Source: Oscillospiraceae bacterium
GTDB taxonomy: Bacteria; Bacillota; Clostridia; Oscillospirales; Oscillospiraceae
Length of the DNA: 38,281 bases
Direction of reading: 5' to 3'
NCBI GenBank assembly: GCA_902785905.1
Contig: CADAAM010000053.1
Coordinates: 1-38,281, forward strand
Part shown: positions 14,198-21,912 of the stretch, piece after piece
How the letters are laid out: each line of letters starts with the position of its first letter
Numbering within the stretch: position 1 is the stretch's first letter
Program-made: the position numbers and the translations under genes
The notes under the pieces: generated by a model
Told to the model about the DNA's origin: nothing
Databases searched by the model: none
The model's input: only the letters and a program-made list of their open reading frames with translations

Positions 14198-15403
14198 ATG
14201 AAAATTGCGGTTGCGGGCGTCGGCTACGTCGGCCTCTCCCTCGCGGTGCTGCTCAGCCAGCACCATGAGGTCACTGCTGTGAGCACCACGCCCCGTAAGG
14301 TGGAGCTCATCAACAGCGGCAAATCCCCGATTCAGGACAAGGAGATCGAAGATTTTCTGGCGCACAAGGAACTGAATCTCAAGGCCACGCTCGACAAGGA
14401 GGCGGCCTATCGGGAGGCGGAGTTTGTCATCATCGCCACCCCCACAAACTACGACCCGAATCTCAACTACTTCGACACCTCCGCCGTTGAGGACGTGATC
14501 GAGACGGTGATGAAGGTGAACCCGGACGCGATCATGGTCATCAAGTCCACGGTCCCCGTCGGCTACACCGCGCGCGTGCGGGCGAAATACCAAAGTGAGA
14601 ACATCCTCTTCTCCCCCGAGTTTCTGCGGGAGGGCCGGGCGCTGTACGACAATCTCTACCCCTCGCGCATCATCGTGGGCGCTCCTCTGGACAACGCGCG
14701 TCTGGCCGCCGCGGCGCACCGCTTCGCGGAGCTTCTGGAGGAGGGGGCCGAGAAGGAGAACATCAGCGTCCTCTTTACCGATCTCACCGAGGCCGAGGCG
14801 GTCAAGCTCTTCGCCAACACCTATCTCGCCCTGCGCGTCAGCTTCTTCAACGAGCTGGACACCTATGCCGAGGCGCGCGGGCTCAACACCAAGCAGATCA
14901 TTGAGGGCGTGTGCCTTGACCCGCGCATCGGCTCCTTCTACAACAACCCCTCCTTCGGCTACGGCGGCTACTGCCTGCCGAAGGACACCAAGCAGCTGCG
15001 CGCCAATTACCAGGATGTGCCGGAAAACCTCATCTCCGCCATCGTGGAGAGCAATAAGACGCGCAAAGACGTGATCGCCGACAGCGCGCTCAGGAAAGCG
15101 GGCTTCTTTGACGGCAGGCGTAACTGTGTGATCGGCGTCTACCGGCTGACGATGAAGGAGGGCTCCGACAATTTCCGCGCCTCCAGCATCCAGGGCGTGA
15201 TGAAGCGCATCAAGGCCAAGGGCGTGGAGATGGTCGTGTACGAGCCGACGCTCAAGGAGGACAACTTCTACAACAGCCGCAGGATTGACGATCTTGACGA
15301 GTTCAAGCGTGTCTCCGACGTCATCATCGCCAACCGCTTCAGCAAGGATTTGGAGGATGTGGCGGACAAGGTGTACACCAGGGATCTGTTCTCCAGAGAT
15401 TGA
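14198..15403 (+). CDS. ugd: UDP-glucose 6-dehydrogenase
   Basis: 401 residues. N-terminal Rossmann motif [10 protein letters not shown], then [29 protein letters not shown], the [21 protein letters not shown] dimer helix and the catalytic cysteine segment [14 protein letters not shown]. These define UDP-glucose/GDP-mannose dehydrogenases; SPEFLREG with [12 protein letters not shown] is typical of UDP-glucose 6-dehydrogenase, which oxidises UDP-glucose to UDP-glucuronate with two NAD+. AAGGAGG lies seven bases before the ATG, 12 bp after the epimerase gene, and the two enzymes act in sequence. No glycosyltransferase follows; the next gene is convergent. Confidence 0.93.
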   Translation: MKIAVAGVGYVGLSLAVLLSQHHEVTAVSTTPRKVELINSGKSPIQDKEIEDFLAHKELNLKATLDKEAAYREAEFVIIATPTNYDPNLNYFDTSAVEDVIETVMKVNPDAIMVIKSTVPVGYTARVRAKYQSENILFSPEFLREGRALYDNLYPSRIIVGAPLDNARLAAAAHRFAELLEEGAEKENISVLFTDLTEAEAVKLFANTYLALRVSFFNELDTYAEARGLNTKQIIEGVCLDPRIGSFYNNPSFGYGGYCLPKDTKQLRANYQDVPENLISAIVESNKTRKDVIADSALRKAGFFDGRRNCVIGVYRLTMKEGSDNFRASSIQGVMKRIKAKGVEMVVYEPTLKEDNFYNSRRIDDLDEFKRVSDVIIANRFSKDLEDVADKVYTRDLFSRD

Positions 15404-15418
15404 GCCGTTAAAAGTCTG

Positions 15419-15778
15419 TTACCCGATTCTGATGATCGCCGTAGCCTCCTGGGAGACCTGACCCTCGCCGTCGATGGCGCGATAGCCGAAGTAATCACGG
15501 CCCCTCTTGTTCTGCCGAGGCGTGTAGACAAAGCGCCCGTTGTCCAAAAGCCGCAGCTCCCCCTTGACGGGCCGCGTCGTGATTACAAACGTGAGCGTCT
15601 CCCCCTCCCCGGCGCGGGCGCTCAGCCGCCCTTCAAGCGGCGTATTGCGCCGCGTCACAAGCTCCAGATTCTCGGCCTGCGGCGCACCGCTGTATGCTTC
15701 CGCCGCGAGCTCCACACCGAAAAGCAGCATCAGAAACAGCGCTGCAAAGGAGATCACCGCCCGTTTCCAGTTGTCCAT
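15419..15778 (-). CDS. Small secreted protein with a bacterial cadherin/Ig-like domain
   Basis: 119 residues. A signal peptide or anchor (about residues 6-28) precedes one ~85-residue beta domain: AENLELVTRRNTPLEGRLSA, GETLTFVITTRPVKGELRLL, GRFVYTPRQNKRGRDYFGYR and DGEGQVSQEATAIIRI. The pattern (intro of parity, L-x-F-x-I, P-x-KG-x-L, F-x-YTP-x-x-x-x-GxDxFxYxAxDG) is the tandem cadherin-like / Big_9 repeat usually found in long adhesins; here it stands alone. It may be a surface or wall-binding module. AGGAGGG lies eight bases before the ATG. It faces ugd tail to tail with only 15 bp between stops and no terminator. Confidence 0.8.
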   Translation of the reverse strand: MDNWKRAVISFAALFLMLLFGVELAAEAYSGAPQAENLELVTRRNTPLEGRLSARAGEGETLTFVITTRPVKGELRLLDNGRFVYTPRQNKRGRDYFGYRAIDGEGQVSQEATAIIRIG

Positions 15779-15807
15779 CCGTATACCCTCCTGTGCGTTT
15801 TTGCCTT

Positions 15808-15891
15808 ATTGCTCCCCAATAAATTCTTGAATGATTTGGGAGCAATTCAGCCATATTTCGCGGTTGCCCCATCAAGGGGCGAGCGAAATGG
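15808..15891 (-). other. Two nested hairpins in the leader of the cadherin-like gene
   Basis: Hairpin 1: ATTGCTCCC (15808-15816) pairs with GGGAGCAAT (15838-15846). Hairpin 2: CCATATTTCGC (15851-15861) pairs with GCGAAATGG (15883-15891) and encloses GCCCC-ATCAA-GGGGC. Both would form in the mRNA leader of the 15419-15778 gene, 30-113 bases upstream of its start. I do not recognise a known riboswitch class. The remaining bases up to 15969 hold nothing I can name, apart from a weak dyad ATACTGATGT / ACATCAATAGTAT. Confidence 0.4.
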
Positions 15892-15972
15892 CGATCAACT
15901 CAATACTGATGTGCCAAGAAAATGTTGTGTCTTGATTTAACATCAATAGTATCTGCGCTTTCGGAGGTTTTA

Positions 15973-16122
15973 TACTGGTCTCCCATAAAACGGCTTAAAG
16001 CCGTTTTATAGCGCCAAAGGCGCGTCGGAGACCTATGAGACGTGTTTTGTGCCCAAGGGCACAAAAGCGCGCTTTGCGCGATGCCTTTTCGTTAAAACGA
16101 GCCGTTTTAACGAAAAACAGTA
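15973..16122. mobile_element. TACTG-CAGTA modular hairpin element, copy 1 (full form, 150 bp)
   Basis: Terminal inverted repeat TACTG / CAGTA, flanked on both sides by TTA (15970-15972 and 16123-16125), a 3-bp target duplication. Inside, in order: GGTCTCC paired with GGAGACC enclosing ATAAAACGGC-TTAAA-GCCGTTTTAT and GCGCC-AAA-GGCGC; then TTTTGTGCCC-AA-GGGCACAAAA; GCGCGC-TTT-GCGCG; and TTTTCGTTAAAACG-AGC-CGTTTTAACGAAAA. It encodes no protein, so it would be mobilised in trans. It lies upstream of the PAP2 promoter. Confidence 0.78.
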
Positions 16123-16157
16123 TTAGTCAATAAAGGCTGGCGTTTTTTCGCTGTCTG

Positions 16158-16166
16158 TGCTATACT
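16158..16166 (+). promoter_or_regulatory. Extended -10 promoter of the PAP2 gene
   Basis: TGC followed by TATACT (16161-16166), an extended -10 element, 31 bp before the start codon. No good -35 hexamer is seen (the expected position reads GCGTTT), as is usual for extended -10 promoters. Confidence 0.5.
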
Positions 16167-16197
16167 GTCAGCACTTTTACTGATAGAGGTACACACT

Positions 16198-16842
16198 ATG
16201 GAAATCAACGCCCCCGCGCTGTGGCTCAACGACTTCTTTGCCGGTTTCGACGAGTCGATCACCCTGGCCGTCCATAAGCTCTATACACTCGCAGGCGGCT
16301 TCTTTACTCCCTTCTTTGAGGGGGTCTCCGTCCTCGGCAAGGGCGGCATCTTCCTGATCCTGCTCTCGGCTCTGCTGATGCTCTACCGCCCGACGCGGCG
16401 CTTCGGCACGTCGATGCTGCTGGGCCTCACGATCGGCTTTGCCATCACGAATCTGTTCTTGAAGGTCGCGATTGCAAGACCCCGGCCCTATACCGACACG
16501 GACAGCGTTTTCTATCAATTGTGGCTGACGGTCAACCAGCACACGGAGAGCGACAAGAGCTTTCCCTCCGGCCATATGACTGCCGCCTGCGCCAGCATGA
16601 TACCGCTTGTCATTCTCGCCAGACCCTGGCAGAAGCTTCTGGCCGCCCTGTTTGCGATCCTGATGGGCCTTTCGCGGATTTACCTCTGCGTCCACTTCCC
16701 GAGCGACGTGCTCGGTGGTCTGATCGTCGGCCTCTTCGCGGGCAGCCTCGCGGTGCTGATCGCGCAGAAGCTCCCGCGCGGCTGGTATCAGTGGGATTTT
16801 GCAAGGAAGAAGCAGCCCGCAGGCAAGCACGAACTGCAATAA
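16198..16842 (+). CDS. PAP2 superfamily membrane phosphatase
   Basis: 214 residues with five or six membrane segments. The three catalytic motifs of the lipid phosphatase / acid phosphatase superfamily are intact: KVAIARPRP, SFPSGHM (catalytic His) and SRIYLCVHFPSDVLGG. Enzymes of this type in Firmicutes dephosphorylate phosphatidylglycerol phosphate or undecaprenyl pyrophosphate, so it may act beside UppP (21913-22746) in carrier-lipid recycling, but the substrate is not decided by sequence. The C-terminus is a basic cytoplasmic tail. AGAGGT lies eight bases before the ATG. The gene is monocistronic, with its own promoter and hairpin end. Confidence 0.9.
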   Translation: MEINAPALWLNDFFAGFDESITLAVHKLYTLAGGFFTPFFEGVSVLGKGGIFLILLSALLMLYRPTRRFGTSMLLGLTIGFAITNLFLKVAIARPRPYTDTDSVFYQLWLTVNQHTESDKSFPSGHMTAACASMIPLVILARPWQKLLAALFAILMGLSRIYLCVHFPSDVLGGLIVGLFAGSLAVLIAQKLPRGWYQWDFARKKQPAGKHELQ

Positions 16843-16846
16843 ACAA

Positions 16847-16875
16847 TCGCCCCGCCGCACGATGCGGCGGGGCGA
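16847..16875 (+). terminator. GC-rich terminator-like hairpin after the PAP2 gene
   Basis: A perfect 13-bp stem: TCGCCCCGCCGCA (16847-16859), CGA loop, TGCGGCGGGGCGA (16863-16875), starting 5 bp after the stop codon. The T-run after it is short (AGTTTAT), partly replaced by mobile element copy 2, which begins seven bases on. Confidence 0.75.
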
Positions 16876-16881
16876 AGTTTA

Positions 16882-16986
16882 TACTGGTCTCCCATAAAAC
16901 GGCTTAAAGCCGTTTTATAGCGCCAAAGGCGCGTCGGAGACCTATGAGACGTGTTTTGTGCCCAAGGGCACAAACGAAAAACAGTA
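16882..16986. mobile_element. TACTG-CAGTA modular hairpin element, copy 2 (105 bp, short form)
   Basis: Identical to copy 1 from TACTGG through the GGGCACAAA block, then jumps to CGAAAAACAGTA, lacking 45 bp (the GCGCGC hairpin and most of the CGTTAAAACG hairpin). TTA flanks both ends (16879-16881 and 16987-16989). The right-hand TTA is, on the minus strand, the TAA stop codon of rqcH. The element therefore abuts that gene exactly at its stop codon. Confidence 0.8.
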
Positions 16987-18711
16987 TTATTTCACTCTCA
17001 GCTTCCTGACCAGCTCCTCGTCGCTCTCGACGGTGATGGTCCTGTAGTCGGTGTAGATCACCTTGCCGGGCAGGGAGCCGGAGGGCTTGCGGACAAATCT
17101 GAGCATCGTGTAGTCCACCGGGAGCTTCCCGCCGCCGCGACCCTGTGAGTAGTAGGCCGCAATGACCGCCGCCTCCGTGAGGCAGCGCTCCGACGGTGCC
17201 TCGCCCTCGCAGCGGACGATCACATGGCTGCCGTGGATTTTCTGCGTGTGCAGCCAGTAGTCCGTGCGGCGGCCGATTTTGGTCGTGAGCTCATCGTTTT
17301 GCAGATTGCTGCGCCCGACCAGAATCTCCCGCCCGTCCGTGGACAGGAAGCGCAGCGGGGCCTGGGCCCTGTTCTTCTCCTGCTTTCTGCCGCCGGAGGG
17401 CTTCACATAGCCGGTCTCGATCAGCTCGCGCCGCAGATCGGACAGATCCTTCTCCGTCTCGGCAGCTCCGATCAGCTCCAGCACGCTGCTGAGATAATCA
17501 AGCTGCTCCTCGCCGTCCGCGATCAGCTTCGTCAGATGCTCGGACGCCGCCTTGCGCTTGTTGTAGTCTTTGAACATGGCGGCGGCGTTCTGCTGCGGGG
17601 TCTTGAGTGGGTCGAGGGCGATCTCGATCTCGGGGCAGTCGTCCTGATAGTAATCCTGGCAGACGAGCCTTGCGTCCCCTTTTTTGAGCTTATACAGGTT
17701 GGCCGTGATGAGCTCCGCCGTCTTGCGGATGCTCTCGCGGTCTTCGCTTTTGGAAAGCTCCGCGCGCTGGGCGATCAGCTTTCGCTGCTGGCGGTCGCGC
17801 AGGGTGCGCACGGTCTTCTGCAGCTCATGCCCGCGCCGCCGCTGCTGCTCCAGCCTGTCACGGCCGGAATAGAACTCGTCGAGCAGGGCGGAAAAGCTCT
17901 CGCATTCCTCACAGCGAAGGCGATCCCCGTACTGATTGAGGCGCATGAAGCTGAAGTCCGCCGGCTTCTTTCCGTCGTAATAGAGATAGGGGCGCAGCTC
18001 CCCGGCCCGGACGCTCTCACAGAAGGCGTCCAGCACCAGCGGCAGGAGCGTCCAGTCACCGCCGCAGCGGAAGGCGAGCTCCCGGCACGCAAGCGGCGAG
18101 AGGCCAGCAAAAGAATCCAGCAGCCACTTGTCGATAGGCTGTGACTTGTCCGCCGCGTCGATCATCGCGCGCAGCGTCTGCATCTCACATTCGAGCAGGG
18201 CGGGCTTAACCTGCCTCGGCGGTTCGCGGTAGAACAGGCCGGGCAGCATACGCCGCAGCGCGTCCCCGCCGAAGTCCATGCGCCGCATACAGTCCACGAT
18301 GCGCCCGTCACTGTCCACGAGGATGAGATTGGCGCTGCGTCCGATGAGCTCCGCAACCAGGGTCTTGCGCCCCTCCACGCCGAGCTCGTCCCTTGTCTCA
18401 AGCTCGATTTTGAGCATGCGCTCAAAGCGCGGCTGCGTGACAGACAGGATGCGCGCGCCGATCAGGTGCTTCCGCAGCAGCATGCAGAACATGGGCGGCT
18501 CCGCGGGGTTTTCAAAGGGCATCTTCGTAAAGTGTACCCGGGCGTTCCCGGTCCCGGCGGCAATCAGCAGGCGGCGGTTTTCCCCTTTTGCGCGCAGGGA
18601 GAACAGCACCATGTCCCGCTCCGGCTGCTGAATCTTGTCGATCTTCGCGCCCTCCAGCTCCGCCGCCAGCTCCTTTGCCAGCGCGGACAGGCATATCGCG
18701 TCAAGGGGCAT
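16987..18711 (-). CDS. rqcH: Rqc2/NEMF homologue RqcH (NFACT family), ribosome quality control
   Basis: 574 residues, the usual length. NFACT-N domain from MPLDAICLSALAKEL with the usual QPERDMVLF and PPMFCMLLRKHLIGARI segments; helix-hairpin and coiled-coil centre (about 290-420); C-terminal NFACT-R domain with RFLSTDGREILVGRSNLQND, HGSHVIVRC and VDYTMLRFVRKPSGSLPGKVIY. RqcH binds obstructed 50S subunits and adds alanine tails to stalled peptides. The functional Asp-Arg pair of the family (residues 97-98) is Glu-Arg here. Its GGAGG site lies inside the end of mrnC, three bases upstream. Its TAA stop is the target triplet of mobile element copy 2. Confidence 0.92.
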   Translation of the reverse strand: MPLDAICLSALAKELAAELEGAKIDKIQQPERDMVLFSLRAKGENRRLLIAAGTGNARVHFTKMPFENPAEPPMFCMLLRKHLIGARILSVTQPRFERMLKIELETRDELGVEGRKTLVAELIGRSANLILVDSDGRIVDCMRRMDFGGDALRRMLPGLFYREPPRQVKPALLECEMQTLRAMIDAADKSQPIDKWLLDSFAGLSPLACRELAFRCGGDWTLLPLVLDAFCESVRAGELRPYLYYDGKKPADFSFMRLNQYGDRLRCEECESFSALLDEFYSGRDRLEQQRRRGHELQKTVRTLRDRQQRKLIAQRAELSKSEDRESIRKTAELITANLYKLKKGDARLVCQDYYQDDCPEIEIALDPLKTPQQNAAAMFKDYNKRKAASEHLTKLIADGEEQLDYLSSVLELIGAAETEKDLSDLRRELIETGYVKPSGGRKQEKNRAQAPLRFLSTDGREILVGRSNLQNDELTTKIGRRTDYWLHTQKIHGSHVIVRCEGEAPSERCLTEAAVIAAYYSQGRGGGKLPVDYTMLRFVRKPSGSLPGKVIYTDYRTITVESDEELVRKLRVK

Positions 18712-18714
18712 GTC

Positions 18715-19113
18715 TCATTCCTCCATAATGGCGTTAAAGAGCGCTTCGACCCGCTCCGTCTTCCCCTGCAGGTACAGCCACCCGAAGAGGGCCTCAAGGC
18801 CAGTCGCCGCGTGGTACTGGGCGATCTCCGCGTGGTGGGGCGCGGAGTTGACCTTCGTGTTGCGCCCGCGCTTGTAGACGGCAAGCTCGTCCTCGGAAAG
18901 CAGGGGCAGGATCTTCTTCACGGCCTCGGCCTGAGCCTCCGCCCTCACCTTCTCCACCGTGAGGCGATGGAGCTTGACGACGGCGGCATTTTTCTCCCGG
19001 CAGAGCATGGAACGCACCAACAGCTCATACACCGCGTCCCCCACATGGGCGAGGGCCAGCATGTTCAGTTGGTTGACCTCCCGCTCGGAGAGCTGCTGGA
19101 ACAGGCTTTGCAT
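18715..19113 (-). CDS. mrnC: Mini-ribonuclease III
   Basis: 132 residues, typical length. It has the RNase III catalytic helix LAHVGDAVYELLVRSML (the metal-binding Asp in GDAVYE) and the second acidic site near LEALFGWLYLQG, without a double-stranded RNA-binding domain, which defines Mini-III. In Bacillus subtilis this enzyme matures 23S rRNA. GGAGGAATACCT lies just before the ATG. It is followed by rqcH with a three-base gap, so both belong to one RNA-metabolism unit downstream of ftsK. Confidence 0.92.
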   Translation of the reverse strand: MQSLFQQLSEREVNQLNMLALAHVGDAVYELLVRSMLCREKNAAVVKLHRLTVEKVRAEAQAEAVKKILPLLSEDELAVYKRGRNTKVNSAPHHAEIAQYHAATGLEALFGWLYLQGKTERVEALFNAIMEE

Positions 19114-19135
19114 AGGTATTCCTCCAAAAACTGTT

Positions 19136-19219
19136 CGTAGGGGCCGATGCCCTCATCAGCCCGCCGTTTTGCGTCTGTGTGCGTCGCTCGGCGGGTCGAT
19201 CTGGGGATCGACCCCTACG
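19136..19219. repeat. CGTAGGGG-type palindromic repeat between ftsK and mrnC
   Basis: Outer arms CGTAGGGGCCGATGCCC (19136-19152) and GGGGATCGACCCCTACG (19203-19219) are inverted with 14 of 17 positions matching; inner arms CCCGCCG (19160-19166) and CGGCGGG (19189-19195) pair perfectly. It is an 84-bp hairpin typical of dispersed palindromic repeats in Oscillospiraceae-like genomes. It lies eight bases after the ftsK stop codon and may limit read-through into mrnC-rqcH or protect the ftsK mRNA end. Confidence 0.65.
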
Positions 19220-19227
19220 GGTATAAA

Positions 19228-21891
19228 TCAATTCTCAAACGATGCGTCGGCGTCCTCGCTCATACCGGCGGCAAGGGCCATGTCGTCTCCGCCCAGACCG
19301 TACTGGCGGCGGATCTCCTCCCAGCCCGCGCGGTCCACGATCACGGAGCGGGGCTTCGCCCCCTCGTAGGGGCCGACGACGCCGATCTCCTCCATCTGGT
19401 CGACGATACGCGCGGCGCGGGAGTAGCCGAGCTTGATGCGCCTTTGCAGCATGGACACTGAGCAGGACTTGGTCTCCAGCACGACCTCCACCGCCTGGGG
19501 CAGCATATCGTCGTAGCCGGATCCGCCGCCCTTCTCCTCCTTGGAGGAGGCGCCGGAATCGCCGCCGTTCTTGTCCTCGGCCGCCTTGTTCATAAACTCC
19601 TCGATCTCGGTGTTGCGCTGGCTCTCGCCGGTGTTCTCCTTGATGAACTGGATGATGTCCTCTCTCTCCTCGTCCGAGACATAGGCGCCCTGGATGCGGA
19701 TGGGCTTGCCCACGCCGACCGGGGAGAAGAGCATATCGCCCATGCCGATGAGCTTTTCCGCGCCGCCCTGGTCCAGGATGATGCGGCTTTCGAGCGTGGA
19801 CGAGACGGCGAATGCGATGCGCGAGGGGATGTTCGCCTTCATCAGGCCCGTGATAACGTCGGCGGAGGGGCGCTGCGTCGCGATGACGAGGTGCATGCCG
19901 GCGGCGCGGCCCATCTGGGCGACGCGGCAGATGCTCTCCTCCACGTCCTTGGAGGCAATCATCATCAAATCGGCCAGCTCGTCGATCACGATGACGACCT
20001 GGGGCAGCGTCGGCTCGCCCGCCTTGAGACAGTGCTTGTTGTAGTTTTCCAGATCGCGCACACCGACCTCGGAGAAGGAGCGGTAGCGCTTGAGCATTTC
20101 GACCACCGACCACTGCAGAGCGCCCGCGGCCTTCTTCGGATCGGTCACGACGGGGACATAGAGGTGCGGGATGCCGTTGTAGATGCCGAGCTCGACCATC
20201 TTCGGGTCGATCATAATGAGCTTGACCTCGTCCGGCCGCGCCTTGTAGAGCAGCGACAGGATCAGCGAGTTCATACACACGGATTTGCCGGAGCCGGTGG
20301 TTCCCGCAATCAGCAGGTGCGGCAGCTTGGCGATGTTGCCGACGATGCCCTCGCCGCTGATGTCCTTGCCGATGGCGAAGCTGAGCTTGGACTTGGCGGT
20401 CGCAAACTTCGGCGTGTCAATGATGTCGCGCAGGCAGACAGTGCTGACGATCTTGTTCGGCACCTCGATGCCGACGGTGGAAATTTTCTCCGGGATCGGC
20501 GCGATGCGCACGTTCACGACGCCGAGGGCCAGGGCCAGATCGCCCGCGAGGTTTGTCACGCGTGAGAGCTTCACGCCCTGCTCGAGCTCGATGTCATAGC
20601 GCGTGACCGTGGGGCCGCGCGTCACGCCGACGATGCCGGCAGCGATGCCGAAGCTGTGCAGCGCCCCCTCGAGGCGCTCCTTGTTGACCAGGATCTCTTC
20701 CCGCGAATCGCCCGCAGTCGCCGTGCTGCTGCGCAGCAGATCGACCGGCGGGAAAGCGTAGTCCGGCGCGTCCTCGGTGGCCTTGATGGCGTTGGAGACG
20801 GCCTGGGTCTCGGCGCTGAGTTCTTCCCGGCTCATGCGCTGCTTCGGGGGATCGGAGATCTCGGCGGAGACCTTGGCCGCGCGGGAGGGCTTCACGCTCA
20901 CGCCCTTGTCGGCCTTCTTCGCGCGCGTCGACGCCTTGGCCTCGTCGTAGGCCTTGAGATCAATACCCGCGATGGCGGCGGCCTCCTCGGTGCTCAGAGG
21001 CTTGACGTCGTCGGTCGGCCGCTCGTTGATGACGGTGATCTTCGGAGCGCGCCGGGGCTTCGGCTCCGGCTCCTCCGCGCCCGGGAAGCTGTCCTTGTCG
21101 ATCTTCGGCTGTTTCGCGGGCTTCTCCTTCAGCAGACTCATGGCATCGTCGTCCCCGAGCGGAATATCCGTGCTGTAGGCGGCGTCGCGCTGCACGCGCT
21201 CGATCCGGCGCTGCTTGCTCGCCTGGATGTTGTTCGCGACGGCGGTGATGGGCGTGAGGGAGTTTTCGTACAGGGAGGGGTCGTACTGGCCCTGCATCTG
21301 AATCTTGACCTTCTCGGCGGTCTTCTTCATGCTGCCGCTGCACGCATAGACACCGCAGACCAGGGTCAGCACGATGAGCACGGGCAGAGCCCCGTAGATG
21401 CTCAGCGCGCTTTCCAGCCCCACGGCGAGCAGGCCGCCGAAGACGCCCGCGCTGTCAAGATTCTGGCCGTGCTCGAACAGGAGATCGGCCATGTCCATGA
21501 TGTCCGCGCTGCCGAAAGCGTACTCCTTTTCCAGCAGGCTCACGATCGCGGCGACGAAGATGGGGACCACAAACGCGCAGAAGCTCCTGAGCGCGACGGG
21601 TCTGCCCCGGTGGAAAAACAGGATGTACGAGATCAGCAGGAAGGTCGGCGCGGCGAGCCAGTAGCCCCAGCCGGCAAAGCCCTTGATGAGTCCGGAGAAG
21701 AACTGCACAAAGGCCCCCTCGTCCCGAAAATAGCTGATCGCGATCACAAGCGTCAGGAAAAGGAAGAAGACCCCGCCGATCTCCCGGCGGATCGGAACCA
21801 CCGGCTCGGGCGGCATCTCCTGCTTGGGGCTGGACCTTTTTGCGGGCGCTTTCTTTGTTGTTTTCTTGGATGTGCTCTTACTGTTTGCCAT
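19228..21891 (-). CDS. ftsK: DNA translocase FtsK/SpoIIIE
   Basis: 887 residues. N-terminal Lys-rich tail, four or five membrane segments (about 38-185), an acidic/proline-rich linker (about 190-400), then the motor: alpha/beta domains with TRGPTVTRYDIELEQGVK, Walker A GTTGSGKS at about residue 528, Walker B VVIVIDELADLMM, and the C-terminal gamma winged helix (SMLQRRIKLGYSRAARIVDQME) that reads orienting DNA motifs. It pumps chromosomal DNA through the division or sporulation septum. The ATG follows AAAGGAAA by eight bases, 21 bp after uppP, so both are probably co-transcribed. The linker is longer than in Bacillus SpoIIIE (787 residues). Confidence 0.95.
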   Translation of the reverse strand: MANSKSTSKKTTKKAPAKRSSPKQEMPPEPVVPIRREIGGVFFLFLTLVIAISYFRDEGAFVQFFSGLIKGFAGWGYWLAAPTFLLISYILFFHRGRPVALRSFCAFVVPIFVAAIVSLLEKEYAFGSADIMDMADLLFEHGQNLDSAGVFGGLLAVGLESALSIYGALPVLIVLTLVCGVYACSGSMKKTAEKVKIQMQGQYDPSLYENSLTPITAVANNIQASKQRRIERVQRDAAYSTDIPLGDDDAMSLLKEKPAKQPKIDKDSFPGAEEPEPKPRRAPKITVINERPTDDVKPLSTEEAAAIAGIDLKAYDEAKASTRAKKADKGVSVKPSRAAKVSAEISDPPKQRMSREELSAETQAVSNAIKATEDAPDYAFPPVDLLRSSTATAGDSREEILVNKERLEGALHSFGIAAGIVGVTRGPTVTRYDIELEQGVKLSRVTNLAGDLALALGVVNVRIAPIPEKISTVGIEVPNKIVSTVCLRDIIDTPKFATAKSKLSFAIGKDISGEGIVGNIAKLPHLLIAGTTGSGKSVCMNSLILSLLYKARPDEVKLIMIDPKMVELGIYNGIPHLYVPVVTDPKKAAGALQWSVVEMLKRYRSFSEVGVRDLENYNKHCLKAGEPTLPQVVIVIDELADLMMIASKDVEESICRVAQMGRAAGMHLVIATQRPSADVITGLMKANIPSRIAFAVSSTLESRIILDQGGAEKLIGMGDMLFSPVGVGKPIRIQGAYVSDEEREDIIQFIKENTGESQRNTEIEEFMNKAAEDKNGGDSGASSKEEKGGGSGYDDMLPQAVEVVLETKSCSVSMLQRRIKLGYSRAARIVDQMEEIGVVGPYEGAKPRSVIVDRAGWEEIRRQYGLGGDDMALAAGMSEDADASFEN

Positions 21892-21912
21892 GAATATGTT
21901 TCCTTTCCAGGG

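Noticed and set aside
13076-14719. 547-codon minus-strand frame opposite the epimerase and ugd
   Set aside because: Antisense shadow; both plus-strand genes have full sets of catalytic motifs.
15779-15900. Known riboswitch (c-di-GMP, cobalamin, T-box)
   Set aside because: The hairpins do not carry the conserved core sequences of those classes; listed only as an unnamed leader structure.
15970-16125. CRISPR array
   Set aside because: The repeated hairpins are nested palindromes of different sequence, without regular spacers or a repeated unit, and there are no cas genes.
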